Shown here: one piece after another, positions 1 through 5,070 of the stretch
Layout: each line of letters opens with the position of its first letter
How positions within the stretch are numbered: position 1 is the stretch's first letter
Origin: a candidate division WWE3 bacterium RIFCSPLOWO2_01_FULL_39_13
Lineage (GTDB): Bacteria; Patescibacteriota; WWE3; 2-01-FULL-39-13
Direction: 5' to 3'
Length of the DNA stretch: 6,989 bases
Assembly: GCA_001772665.1 (NCBI GenBank)
Contig: MEVH01000013.1
Span: 1 to 6,989 of the forward strand
Position numbers and translations under genes: made by a program
Notes under the pieces: generated by a model
Seen by the model: only the letters and a program-made list of their open reading frames with translations
What the model was told of the DNA's origin: nothing
Databases searched by the model: none

Positions 1-2
1 TC

Positions 3-254
3 AGAAAATGGAGTGAAACTAAGTTTAGGCAGGGTCAGCAACCAATTTTGCCATCTTGGGCAACTGAAACAACACCGATTGAAGGAAGAGAAGTTACCGA
101 ACCAATCCCACCAAATCTTCCTGATAAGCCCTCGACAAGGGTTGAGTCTCAAGAGCAATCTGGGCAGTTGCATCAATTTCCAAACCCTGCTGGTGAAAAA
201 GAAATAATATCAGGAGAGATAATTTTGCCGAGAAAGGAAGGTGAGCAGCCATAA
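3..254 (+). CDS. C-terminal end of an unrecognised Pro/Gln/Glu-rich protein (5' partial)
   Basis: The reading frame is open from the left edge to a TAA at 252-254, so the start lies outside the window. The visible 83 residues are low-complexity and rich in Pro, Glu, Gln and Ser/Thr, with no hydrophobic segment and no motif I recognise; they look like a disordered C-terminal tail. I chose this frame over the overlapping frame ending at 207 because its composition looks natural and because its stop overlaps the apparent start of the next gene (ATAA at 251-254), with a Shine-Dalgarno-like sequence inside its last codons. It is probably the upstream member of an operon with the next gene. Function cannot be assigned. 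Confidence 0.55.
   Translation, partial: RKWSETKFRQGQQPILPSWATETTPIEGREVTEPIPPNLPDKPSTRVESQEQSGQLHQFPNPAGEKEIISGEIILPRKEGEQP
235..253 (+). promoter_or_regulatory. Ribosome binding site and ATA start codon overlapping the upstream stop
   Basis: AGGAAGGTGA at 235-244 is close to the anti-16S consensus and lies 6 nt before ATA at 251. The ATA overlaps the upstream TAA as ATAA, the same geometry as the common ATGA coupling overlap. The spacing argues that translation of the downstream gene starts here. A single-base change or sequencing error from ATG is the obvious alternative explanation. Confidence 0.5.
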
Positions 255-1060
255 ATAAAATAGATTTAATTCGTCAAGCCCTGACTGCGGCCGAAAGTTC
301 AATGAAATTAGCTCGTCAGCTTTTGGCTGATTTGGAAAACACTGGTGTTTCTAGAAGACCAGACGCCAAGGAATTGCCGGGAAAGGTTGGAATTTTTGAT
401 GGTGAGCAAATGGTCACTTCTCTAGGCGAAAAATTTGAAGTGCCTGCAAACTACGCCTCAAAATCTTTGCTGGTGGTGGGCGATACCTTAAAACTGGTTG
501 AGGAAAACGGCCAAAAGAGGTTTAAGCAGATAGAACACATGAAAAGGCATAAAACAACCGGTATTTTAACTAAAAAAGACGGTAAATTCGCGGTTGTTAC
601 AAGTGAAGGCTCTTATAAAGTTTTGCCTAGCAGCGTGGACCATTTTAAAGGCCAAGTAGGGGATGAGGTTATCTTACAAATCCCGGCTGCTAATATTTCG
701 TCTCCTTACGGAGCAATCGAATCTATAATTAAGAAAAAAGTGGTTTTAGAAGAAACGAAAACTACGCCGGAACTTAAAACTAGCCAAAAAGGGACGGATG
801 TTGTAAAGGAGACGGATGTTGCAAAAGGAACTAAACAAGAACCGGTAATTTTCGAAAAAGGAGCTAAAATAGAGGATGAGGTAAAAGCGCCGGTAAAGAA
901 AGAATCTTTACAAGTAAAGATGACCGACGAGGAAAAAAGAGCGGAAAAGGAGCCAGAAAAAAGAGCTGAAAAAGAAGATAAAATAAGCGAGGGAGTTGTG
1001 GTTCCGGAAGTGAGAAAGGCGGAAATAACCGGAGCAGTGGGTGAGGAAGAATTAAGTTAA
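251..1060 (+). CDS. Conserved-type hypothetical protein, helical N-terminus, two beta-rich segments, charged tail; probable ATA start
   Basis: The first conventional start is ATG 302 (252 aa), but no ribosome binding site precedes it. In-frame codons back to 251 encode a good amphipathic helix (NKIDLIRQALTAAESS) that continues smoothly into MKLARQLLADLE. A strong AGGAAGGTGA (235-244) sits 6 nt before ATA 251, so I place the start there (269 aa). From the ATG at 302, residues 1-20 are helical, about 25-75 and 85-140 are Gly/Val-rich and probably beta (PANYASKSLLVVGD; YKVLPSSVDHFKGQVGDEV), and 145-252 are a Lys/Glu-rich, probably disordered tail with small repeats (TDVVKE/TDVAKG; two KRAEKE). 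The layout resembles a hypothetical family I associate with CPR genomes, from memory only. There is no membrane segment, so it is probably cytoplasmic; function unknown. Confidence 0.75.
   Translation: MNKIDLIRQALTAAESSMKLARQLLADLENTGVSRRPDAKELPGKVGIFDGEQMVTSLGEKFEVPANYASKSLLVVGDTLKLVEENGQKRFKQIEHMKRHKTTGILTKKDGKFAVVTSEGSYKVLPSSVDHFKGQVGDEVILQIPAANISSPYGAIESIIKKKVVLEETKTTPELKTSQKGTDVVKETDVAKGTKQEPVIFEKGAKIEDEVKAPVKKESLQVKMTDEEKRAEKEPEKRAEKEDKISEGVVVPEVRKAEITGAVGEEELS
793..828 (+). repeat. Imperfect 18-bp tandem duplication inside the charged tail
   Basis: Two adjacent copies beginning GACGGATGTTG start at 793 and 811 and encode TDVVKE then TDVAKG. This is an in-frame duplication typical of expanding low-complexity tails. 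A second, shorter in-frame repetition (KRAEKE) follows at about 932-977. Confidence 0.6.
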
Positions 1061-1063
1061 TTT

Positions 1064-1873
1064 TTATTCGTTTTCTTCGTCTTCTTCAGCTGCCTCTTGT
1101 TCCCGTAGAGTCTCTAATGAGGTAGATTCTGGCGATTTTTTTTTGAGGATCGCCTCCTCCTCATCTGAAGTTGTTAAAGAGGGTTGGGTTAAAAGGGAGA
1201 GGGTGTCTTCTTTAACAAAGCTGACGAAGTCAATTTCAGACGGAAAAATTGCTTGGGTAACTTTTGAACCCCTTTGCGTTTCCCTAATTAACACATCAAC
1301 ACCATAACCGTCAGAATTAAGTTGTTTCACTGCCTTAACGATTGCACTAAACTTGCTGCCCGCTTTTTGGACAGTAGCGATTTTCTTGCTCCAAATTTTT
1401 GGTAATTTGCCAATTCTTTCGTCTTCTCTGTTACTTAAAATAACCTCATCTCTTTTAGTGTTTAAGGTTAATATATCTCCAGTTCGCAGTCTTGCCAAAA
1501 TCCGATTCATTGCTAAATCTTCTAGGGCCACAACCTTTGTTTTACCGGGTTCTTCTAAAAATAATTCAGGGCTAAGCGGAGTAGACGAATTTTTTTCTAG
1601 GTCAGCTGCTCTTAAAGTGGAAAGACGGTGTAAATTTTTAGTAGCGATGCTGTTGTATGGATCTAGTTTTAAAACTTTTTTGTAAGTGGCTTTAGATTTA
1701 TTTAAGCTTCCAGATTCAAAATAAGAAAGAGCAAGACGATTCAAAGTCCCAATATCTTTCGGGTATTTCTTAAGTAGAGCTAAATTCAAATTTACGGCTT
1801 TTTCCCAATCCGCGTTCATCGCCGCTTCGATAGCTTCTTTATTTTGAGGATCAAGTTCCGGAGATAGCAACAT
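1064..1873 (-). CDS. Tetratricopeptide repeat protein with a possible HIRAN-like C-terminal domain
   Basis: The protein has 269 residues. Residues 12-85 form about two TPR units, with the characteristic pattern in ADWEKAVNLNLALLKKYPKD and in the later SKATYKKVLKLDPYN. A linker (90-115) follows, then a beta/alpha segment (118-198) containing RLRTGDILTLN, RIGKLPKIWSKKI and DGYGVDVLIRE. This segment loosely resembles HIRAN domains, which bind DNA 3' ends, but the match is by eye and tentative. The tail (236-269) is acidic. There is no signal peptide or membrane helix, so the protein is probably a cytoplasmic scaffold. ATG 1873 has no Shine-Dalgarno sequence; a -10 box lies 7 nt upstream, suggesting a leaderless mRNA. 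The gene converges on the plus-strand gene ending at 1060, with 3 bp between the stop codons. Confidence 0.85.
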   Translation of the reverse strand: MLLSPELDPQNKEAIEAAMNADWEKAVNLNLALLKKYPKDIGTLNRLALSYFESGSLNKSKATYKKVLKLDPYNSIATKNLHRLSTLRAADLEKNSSTPLSPELFLEEPGKTKVVALEDLAMNRILARLRTGDILTLNTKRDEVILSNREDERIGKLPKIWSKKIATVQKAGSKFSAIVKAVKQLNSDGYGVDVLIRETQRGSKVTQAIFPSEIDFVSFVKEDTLSLLTQPSLTTSDEEEAILKKKSPESTSLETLREQEAAEEDEENE

Positions 1874-1880
1874 ACTTTTT

Positions 1881-1911
1881 AGTATAGGGTTATTTTATAA
1901 GGGGTTGTCAA
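1881..1911 (-). promoter_or_regulatory. Promoter of the TPR gene, leaderless type
   Basis: On the minus strand a consensus -35 TTGACA (1911-1906) is followed after 19 bp by TATACT (1886-1881). Seven bases then lead directly to the ATG at 1873, so transcription would begin at or next to the start codon. The 19-bp spacer is longer than the optimal 17. The -35 lies between GGGG (1901-1904) and CCCC (1913-1916), a short inverted repeat that could be an operator. Confidence 0.6.
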
Positions 1912-1912
1912 G

Positions 1913-1977
1913 CCCCGTACAAAACTTACTTCGCCTCGTGGTCTACGTCCACGCAGTCGAAGAGCGTTTATACGGGG
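1913..1977. repeat. 65-bp nested inverted repeat (long imperfect hairpin)
   Basis: Outer arms CCCCGTA (1913-1919) and TACGGGG (1971-1977) are perfectly complementary. After one mismatch come AAA/TTT (1921-1923 with 1967-1969), then CTTCG/CGAAG (1929-1933 with 1958-1962), then CGTGG/CCACG (1937-1941 with 1949-1953) around a 7-nt loop. That is about 20 paired positions. No T-run follows on either strand, so it is not a simple terminator. It sits between the terminator of the minus-strand gene at 2043-2573 and the -35 box of the TPR gene. It could be a cruciform or operator, a miniature inverted-repeat element, or part of a structured RNA. Confidence 0.55.
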
Positions 1978-1995
1978 TTAAAGAGCCCGGACTAG

Positions 1996-2044
1996 ATAAT
2001 AAAAAGCACGCTTTTGGTTCTTGTCTATGAGCGAAAGCGTGCTT
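1996..2044 (-). terminator. Intrinsic terminator of the two-helix membrane protein gene
   Basis: On the minus strand a perfect 11-bp stem, AAGCACGCTTT (2044-2034) with AAAGCGTGCTT (2014-2004), encloses a 19-nt loop and is followed by TTTTTATTAT. The TAA stop of the gene (2045-2043) overlaps the base of the stem, so termination begins immediately after the coding region. Confidence 0.8.
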
Positions 2045-2573
2045 AAAGTGGCTTAAGATTTACTTGGAATTTTTGGCAAAGAGCCTTAAATAGCGATAAT
2101 TCAATCAATCTCGTTCTCGTTGCTTCTTCTAGGAGCGAGAAAACCATTTCGTCGCGGCGCGTAGTTGGTGTAAGTACACTTAAATTTGCTAAGGTGATAA
2201 TCAAGGCTTCCTCGTCCTCTTTTAAAGGGTTTTGTTTTTCGATTATTGTCAAGTGTATTGCGGCTTCGTTAAATCTTTCACCAATCAAATCCTCTTTTCG
2301 GTCTGACGGAGATTTCGCTTGGTTTCTTTTTTGAAGGTTTTTTCCTAGAAATCTAACAAAAAATGAGGTAATCAAGAACAAAATTCCTAAGATAACCCTC
2401 AAAAAATTACCTTCGAGTAGAAAAGAAAATAAACTGAAGCCACTGGCAATAGCTAAAATTTCTCCCAAAAAATCCAAAAGCCCTACAGAAAAGGGTTGCT
2501 TGGTAAGTTCTGGTTTCCAACCCTCAAAGTAAAGGGAGCAGATTTGCCTTATCTGATTTTCAAGTGCTTTCAC
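2043..2573 (-). CDS. Hypothetical membrane protein with two predicted transmembrane helices
   Basis: The protein has 176 residues with a GTG start at 2573, preceded by a purine-rich AAAGGAAGGAGAG ribosome binding region. Two hydrophobic segments, about 29-53 and 57-77, are separated by a very short turn (EGN), giving a helical hairpin. The basic stretch just after it (KNLQKRNQ, then DRK) suggests that both ends face the cytoplasm. Residues 92-176 are soluble, amphipathic and helical, with Glu- and Arg-containing segments. I recognise no family or catalytic motif. The gene has its own promoter and its own terminator, so it is a single transcription unit. Membrane location is well supported; function is unknown. 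Confidence 0.75.
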   Translation of the reverse strand: MKALENQIRQICSLYFEGWKPELTKQPFSVGLLDFLGEILAIASGFSLFSFLLEGNFLRVILGILFLITSFFVRFLGKNLQKRNQAKSPSDRKEDLIGERFNEAAIHLTIIEKQNPLKEDEEALIITLANLSVLTPTTRRDEMVFSLLEEATRTRLIELSLFKALCQKFQVNLKPL

Positions 2574-2594
2574 CTCTCCTTCCTTTCATTACGG

Positions 2595-2623
2595 ATTTTA
2601 GTAAAAATGTATTCACAAGTCAA
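2595..2623 (-). promoter_or_regulatory. Promoter of the two-helix membrane protein gene
   Basis: On the minus strand TTGACT (2623-2618) is separated by exactly 17 bp from TAAAAT (2600-2595), and the GTG start is about 20 bp further on. It points away from the consensus promoter at 2754-2782, so the intergenic region is divergent. Confidence 0.65.
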
Positions 2624-2661
2624 TAAATACCTCTAGTTCAAGCAGGTAGTCTAGGGCCTTA

Positions 2662-2683
2662 GCTACGCATTAAGATGCGTAGC
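2662..2683. repeat. Perfect 9-bp hairpin between divergent promoters
   Basis: GCTACGCAT (2662-2670) and ATGCGTAGC (2675-2683) are exact reverse complements around the loop TAAG. There is no T-run on either side, so it is not an intrinsic terminator. It lies upstream of both -35 boxes, a position suited to a shared operator. A weaker inverted repeat, TCGAG/CTCGA, follows at 2709-2721. No bound factor is known. Confidence 0.5.
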
Positions 2684-2753
2684 GCAGGGTTCGGGAATAC
2701 TTAAGAAATCGAGAAGCTCGAAGATTTAGAAAGTATGGAGAACCCTATAGTAC

Positions 2754-2782
2754 TTGACATTCAAGTTTATTTTTGCTATAAT
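2754..2782 (+). promoter_or_regulatory. Full-consensus promoter with extended -10, upstream of the NUDIX gene
   Basis: TTGACA (2754-2759), a 17-bp spacer and TATAAT (2777-2782) match the housekeeping sigma-70 type consensus at every position. TGC immediately before the -10 makes it an extended -10 as well. The start codon is 40 bp downstream, leaving a leader of about 34 nt with its own ribosome binding site (purine run GAAGGGGGAG at 2811-2820). It is the strongest promoter in the window. Confidence 0.85.
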
Positions 2783-2822
2783 TGGTTAAACCTAATAGTG
2801 AAAAACCAAAGAAGGGGGAGAG

Positions 2823-3545
2823 ATGCCTACTTGGGTAAGTCCGCAAGAGGCGGAGAGGAGGCTACCGGGTTTTTTCAAAGAGCGAGGAGAGAACGCCTGG
2901 AAACTCGATGTGCCGAGCCGACGGATGTACTCCCGCTCAGGTTTTGCCCAGGTGAGGGTACAAACAAAACCCGACGGTTCTCCATACTTCGATCACGTAG
3001 TATACGGTGAAGCGCCGGGCGTCAACGCTGTAACTTGGGGCGTCACTGAAGACGGAATCTACAAGGTAGCAGTAGTGGTGCAGGCAAGACCATTTGCCGA
3101 TACGCCTGACGGGCAACCAGCCGACCCTCCCATTATCTTTGGTCAACCCGCGGTTATGGGTTCTCTGAAGAGAGTTGTAGGAGAAGAAGAGACCGTCGAG
3201 GCCTTCGAAAAGGCCGAAGACTGTGCCTTAAGAGAGGCGGTTGAAGAGGCGGGAGTGGGTGCCATCAAGGCGATAACCTTGCTAGGCTACCACAACCCCA
3301 ACCCTGCGTCCTGCGCCACCTGGTCAGAATTGCTGGATATCGAGGTCGACCTGACCAAGGTTTCCGAACACACTGATAAGGAGGAGCTTATCTTCCGAGC
3401 CGAATATCTTCCAGTAAGGGAGATCCTGCGCCGCATTGGGGTAGGCGAGCACGAAGGCGTCAACTACCGAAGCGCGACCGCAAACAGTGCCTTCTTGGTT
3501 TGGCTTTGCCGCCACCCAGAAGCACTGGAAAACAAAAGGTCATAG
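2823..3545 (+). CDS. NUDIX family hydrolase, compositionally atypical
   Basis: The protein has 240 residues. NUDIX enzymes hydrolyse nucleoside diphosphates linked to another group, usually with Mg2+ bound by the box glutamates. The core is clear: E129, seven residues, then R137-E138-A-V-E141-E142-A-G144-V. The glycine that normally precedes E129 by six positions is displaced: G120 lies nine before it and position 123 is Glu, so the loop is longer than usual. Residues 55-115 supply the preceding beta strands, and the N-terminal 50 residues are an extra region. No signal peptide or membrane helix is present. The substrate cannot be read from the sequence; an ADP-ribose or similar pyrophosphatase is only a guess. 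The gene uses many GC-ending codons (GAG, GCC, CTG, GTC) and is visibly richer in G+C than its AT-rich neighbours, suggesting horizontal transfer. ATG 2823 follows a purine-rich ribosome binding site. Confidence 0.88.
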   Translation: MPTWVSPQEAERRLPGFFKERGENAWKLDVPSRRMYSRSGFAQVRVQTKPDGSPYFDHVVYGEAPGVNAVTWGVTEDGIYKVAVVVQARPFADTPDGQPADPPIIFGQPAVMGSLKRVVGEEETVEAFEKAEDCALREAVEEAGVGAIKAITLLGYHNPNPASCATWSELLDIEVDLTKVSEHTDKEELIFRAEYLPVREILRRIGVGEHEGVNYRSATANSAFLVWLCRHPEALENKRS

Positions 3546-3555
3546 TTTAAAAAGG

Positions 3556-3603
3556 TGGCAAGACCGAAAGGGAACGACAATAAAACTTGTCTACCTATTG
3601 CCA
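3556..3603 (+). other. Possible structured RNA element after the NUDIX gene
   Basis: TGGCAA (3556-3561) and TTGCCA (3598-3603) are complementary and enclose a GAAA tetraloop-like CCGAAAGG (3564-3571) and a 5-bp hairpin GACAA/TTGTC (3576-3580 with 3587-3591). Together these would form a small three-way junction in the 3' untranslated region. The helices are short and chance pairing is possible. I recognise no known RNA family. Confidence 0.3.
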
Positions 3604-3608
3604 AATAT

Positions 3609-3654
3609 CCTAAGTAAATTACTTCAATAAATTCAGTAGTTTTCTTAGGAGGAG
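3609..3654 (+). repeat. Overlapping inverted repeats ending in an orphan AGGAGG
   Basis: CCTAAG (3609-3614) pairs with CTTAGG (3644-3649), and AAGTAA (3612-3617) pairs with TTACTT (3619-3624); the two pairings compete for the same bases. The right arm merges into AGGAGG (3647-3652), a perfect Shine-Dalgarno sequence with no start codon at a usable distance. The AGGAGG could be a relic of a lost start or coincidental. Confidence 0.35.
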
Positions 3655-3679
3655 AAACCCCGATTTAATCGGGGTTTTT
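3655..3679 (+). terminator. Intrinsic terminator after the NUDIX gene
   Basis: AAACCCCGAT (3655-3664) and ATCGGGGTTT (3668-3677) form a 10-bp stem around TTA. The T-run 3675-3679 overlaps the end of the stem and continues TTTTTCTTT. The terminator separates the NUDIX unit from yebC, whose promoter starts within or just after it. Confidence 0.88.
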
Positions 3680-3684
3680 CTTTG

Positions 3685-3693
3685 TGTTAAAAT
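3685..3693 (+). promoter_or_regulatory. Extended -10 promoter of yebC, leaderless type
   Basis: TGTTAAAAT (3685-3693) is an extended -10 element. Its last base is 7 nt before ATG 3701, and no Shine-Dalgarno sequence is present, so the mRNA probably starts at the initiation codon. A -35 at the right distance (TTAATC, 3665-3670, inside the terminator loop) is weak, consistent with reliance on the extended -10. The geometry is the same as at the TPR gene. Confidence 0.55.
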
Positions 3694-3700
3694 ATAGCTT

Positions 3701-4459
3701 ATGTCAGGGCACAGTAAGTGGAGTCAGATCCGTCGGCAAAAAGGCGTAACCGATCAAAAGAGGGGGCAACTTTTTACTAAAGCAGTGGCGGCGATAACTA
3801 TTGCTGCTAAAGATGGTCAAAACCCAGAAACTAATTTTAAGTTAAGACTGGCAATCGAAGAAGCAAAAAATATCAATATGCCCAAAGAAAATATCGAGCG
3901 AGCAATGATAAGAGGAAGCGGTAAATTAGGACAAGGTCACTACGAAGAAATTACTTACGAAGGCTTTGGACCGGCTGGTGTGGGTATAATTATCGATTGT
4001 TTGACCGATAACCGCCAAAGAACTTCTCAAGAGATTAGAAGTGTTTTGGAACGCTACGGAGGCAATTTAGCCGTTCCTGCTTCTGTTTCTTGGATGTTTT
4101 CAAAGTCAGTAGTTTTGACGATAGAAGCGGGGGAGAGAACTGAAAGTACAATAACCGATGCGGCAATTGCGGCTGGAGCAGCCGATCTTGAAAAGTTAAA
4201 CAGCGAATATTTAATTTATACCGCTCTTGAGGATATGGAAGTTGTTAAGAAAAAACTTTTAGAAGAAGGGTTGCCAGTAAAAAGCTCTTTATCAATCAAA
4301 AAACCAAAGACAAGCATCCAAATAACTGATCCAAAAACGGCAGATTCGATATTAAAAATTGTTGAATCAATAGAAAATATAAAAGATGTACAAAAAGTTT
4401 ACTCAAACTTCGACATTCCGGAAGAGATACTCTTGCGGAATGCGGAGATTAAAAATTAA
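3701..4459 (+). CDS. yebC: YebC/PmpR family protein (TACO1 relatives)
   Basis: The protein has 252 residues, normal for the family, and matches it along its length. It has the N-terminal signature MSGHSKWSQIRRQKGVTDQKRG followed by LFTK, the NMPKENIERAMIRGSGK motif near residues 58-74, the YEGFGPAGVGIIIDCLTDN core near 85-105, and a C-terminal beta domain. Members are described as transcriptional regulators (PmpR) and, for TACO1 and some bacterial homologues, as factors that help ribosomes translate difficult sequences; which applies here cannot be decided from sequence. It is cytoplasmic. It lies directly upstream of ruvC, a very common arrangement in bacteria. The start at 3701 is fixed by the invariant N-terminus and the promoter 7 nt upstream. 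Confidence 0.97.
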   Translation: MSGHSKWSQIRRQKGVTDQKRGQLFTKAVAAITIAAKDGQNPETNFKLRLAIEEAKNINMPKENIERAMIRGSGKLGQGHYEEITYEGFGPAGVGIIIDCLTDNRQRTSQEIRSVLERYGGNLAVPASVSWMFSKSVVLTIEAGERTESTITDAAIAAGAADLEKLNSEYLIYTALEDMEVVKKKLLEEGLPVKSSLSIKKPKTSIQITDPKTADSILKIVESIENIKDVQKVYSNFDIPEEILLRNAEIKN

Positions 4460-4498
4460 GATCTACATCCCAGATGAAATTCTTCAAAAGGAAGTTAT

Positions 4499-4522
4499 AT
4501 GAATTTAAATGAAGCAAAATGA
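4499..4522 (+). other. Possible 7-codon leader minicistron coupled to ruvC
   Basis: ATG at 4499 is preceded by AAGGAAG (4489-4495) at a plausible though short distance and opens a tiny frame, MNLNEAK, whose TGA overlaps the ruvC ATG as ATGA (4519-4522). The ruvC ATG itself has only a weak GAAG nearby. Ribosomes could therefore enter at the minicistron and restart at ruvC. Such short frames also arise by chance. Confidence 0.3.
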
Positions 4523-5070
4523 TAATACTTGGAATTGATCCGGGGACAGCGACAACTGGATGGGGAGTTGTCCAGCATAAAAAAGCAGGAAAGAAACAAA
4601 AACCGGATGGTAGCTTATTCTCATTGGTCGGTTTTGGTTGTATAACCACAAAGCCAGATAAAGATATGCCCTTGCGGCTTTTGGAGCTAAAAAGAGCGCT
4701 TAAAAAAGTAATCAAATCTTACAAGCCGGATTCTTTAGTAGTAGAGCGAATTTTTTTTGGACAAAATTCTTCCAGCGCCATAACGGTTGGACAGGCTAGG
4801 GGAGTGATAATGTTAGTGGCTGCGGAGGAAAACTTGCGTTTATTTGAATATACAGGTCTAGAAGTAAAATCAACAATAAGCGCTTACGGGAGAGCCACTA
4901 AAAAACAGGTCCAAATTGGGGTCCGTCGAATTTTAAAAGTAAGAAGCTTACCTAAACCTAAGGATCAATCAGGTAAACCAGTTTGGCAATTTCGGGATGA
5001 TGCCTACGATGCCGCGGCAGCCGCCATACACCATATAATTTCAATTGGTAATAAAAGTTCCAGATTATGA
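4519..5070 (+). CDS. ruvC: Crossover junction endodeoxyribonuclease RuvC
   Basis: The protein has 183 residues. RuvC is a Mg2+-dependent dimeric nuclease that resolves Holliday junctions during recombination repair, normally with the RuvAB motor. The RNase H-like fold is evident: MIILGIDPGTATTGWG gives catalytic D7, VVERIFFGQN gives E76, and DDAYDAAAAAIHH gives D161 and D164, completing the acidic tetrad. Expected core motifs follow in order, including QARGV (92-96) and the K/R-rich segment before the last helix. Small insertions at about 20-31 and 142-156 make it slightly longer than the E. coli enzyme. An in-frame TGA just upstream (4510-4512) excludes a longer start. It follows yebC by 59 bp and overlaps the next gene by 4 nt. 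ruvA and ruvB are not in the window. Confidence 0.96.
   Translation: MIILGIDPGTATTGWGVVQHKKAGKKQKPDGSLFSLVGFGCITTKPDKDMPLRLLELKRALKKVIKSYKPDSLVVERIFFGQNSSSAITVGQARGVIMLVAAEENLRLFEYTGLEVKSTISAYGRATKKQVQIGVRRILKVRSLPKPKDQSGKPVWQFRDDAYDAAAAAIHHIISIGNKSSRL

Noticed and set aside
13..207. Alternative frame at the left edge
   Set aside because: It overlaps the frame ending at 254, which has a more natural composition and joins the next gene through an ATAA overlap preceded by a ribosome binding site.
2735..3010. Frame overlapping the NUDIX start on the plus strand
   Set aside because: Its start lies upstream of the consensus promoter, and it is explained as an out-of-frame shadow of the GC-rich NUDIX gene.
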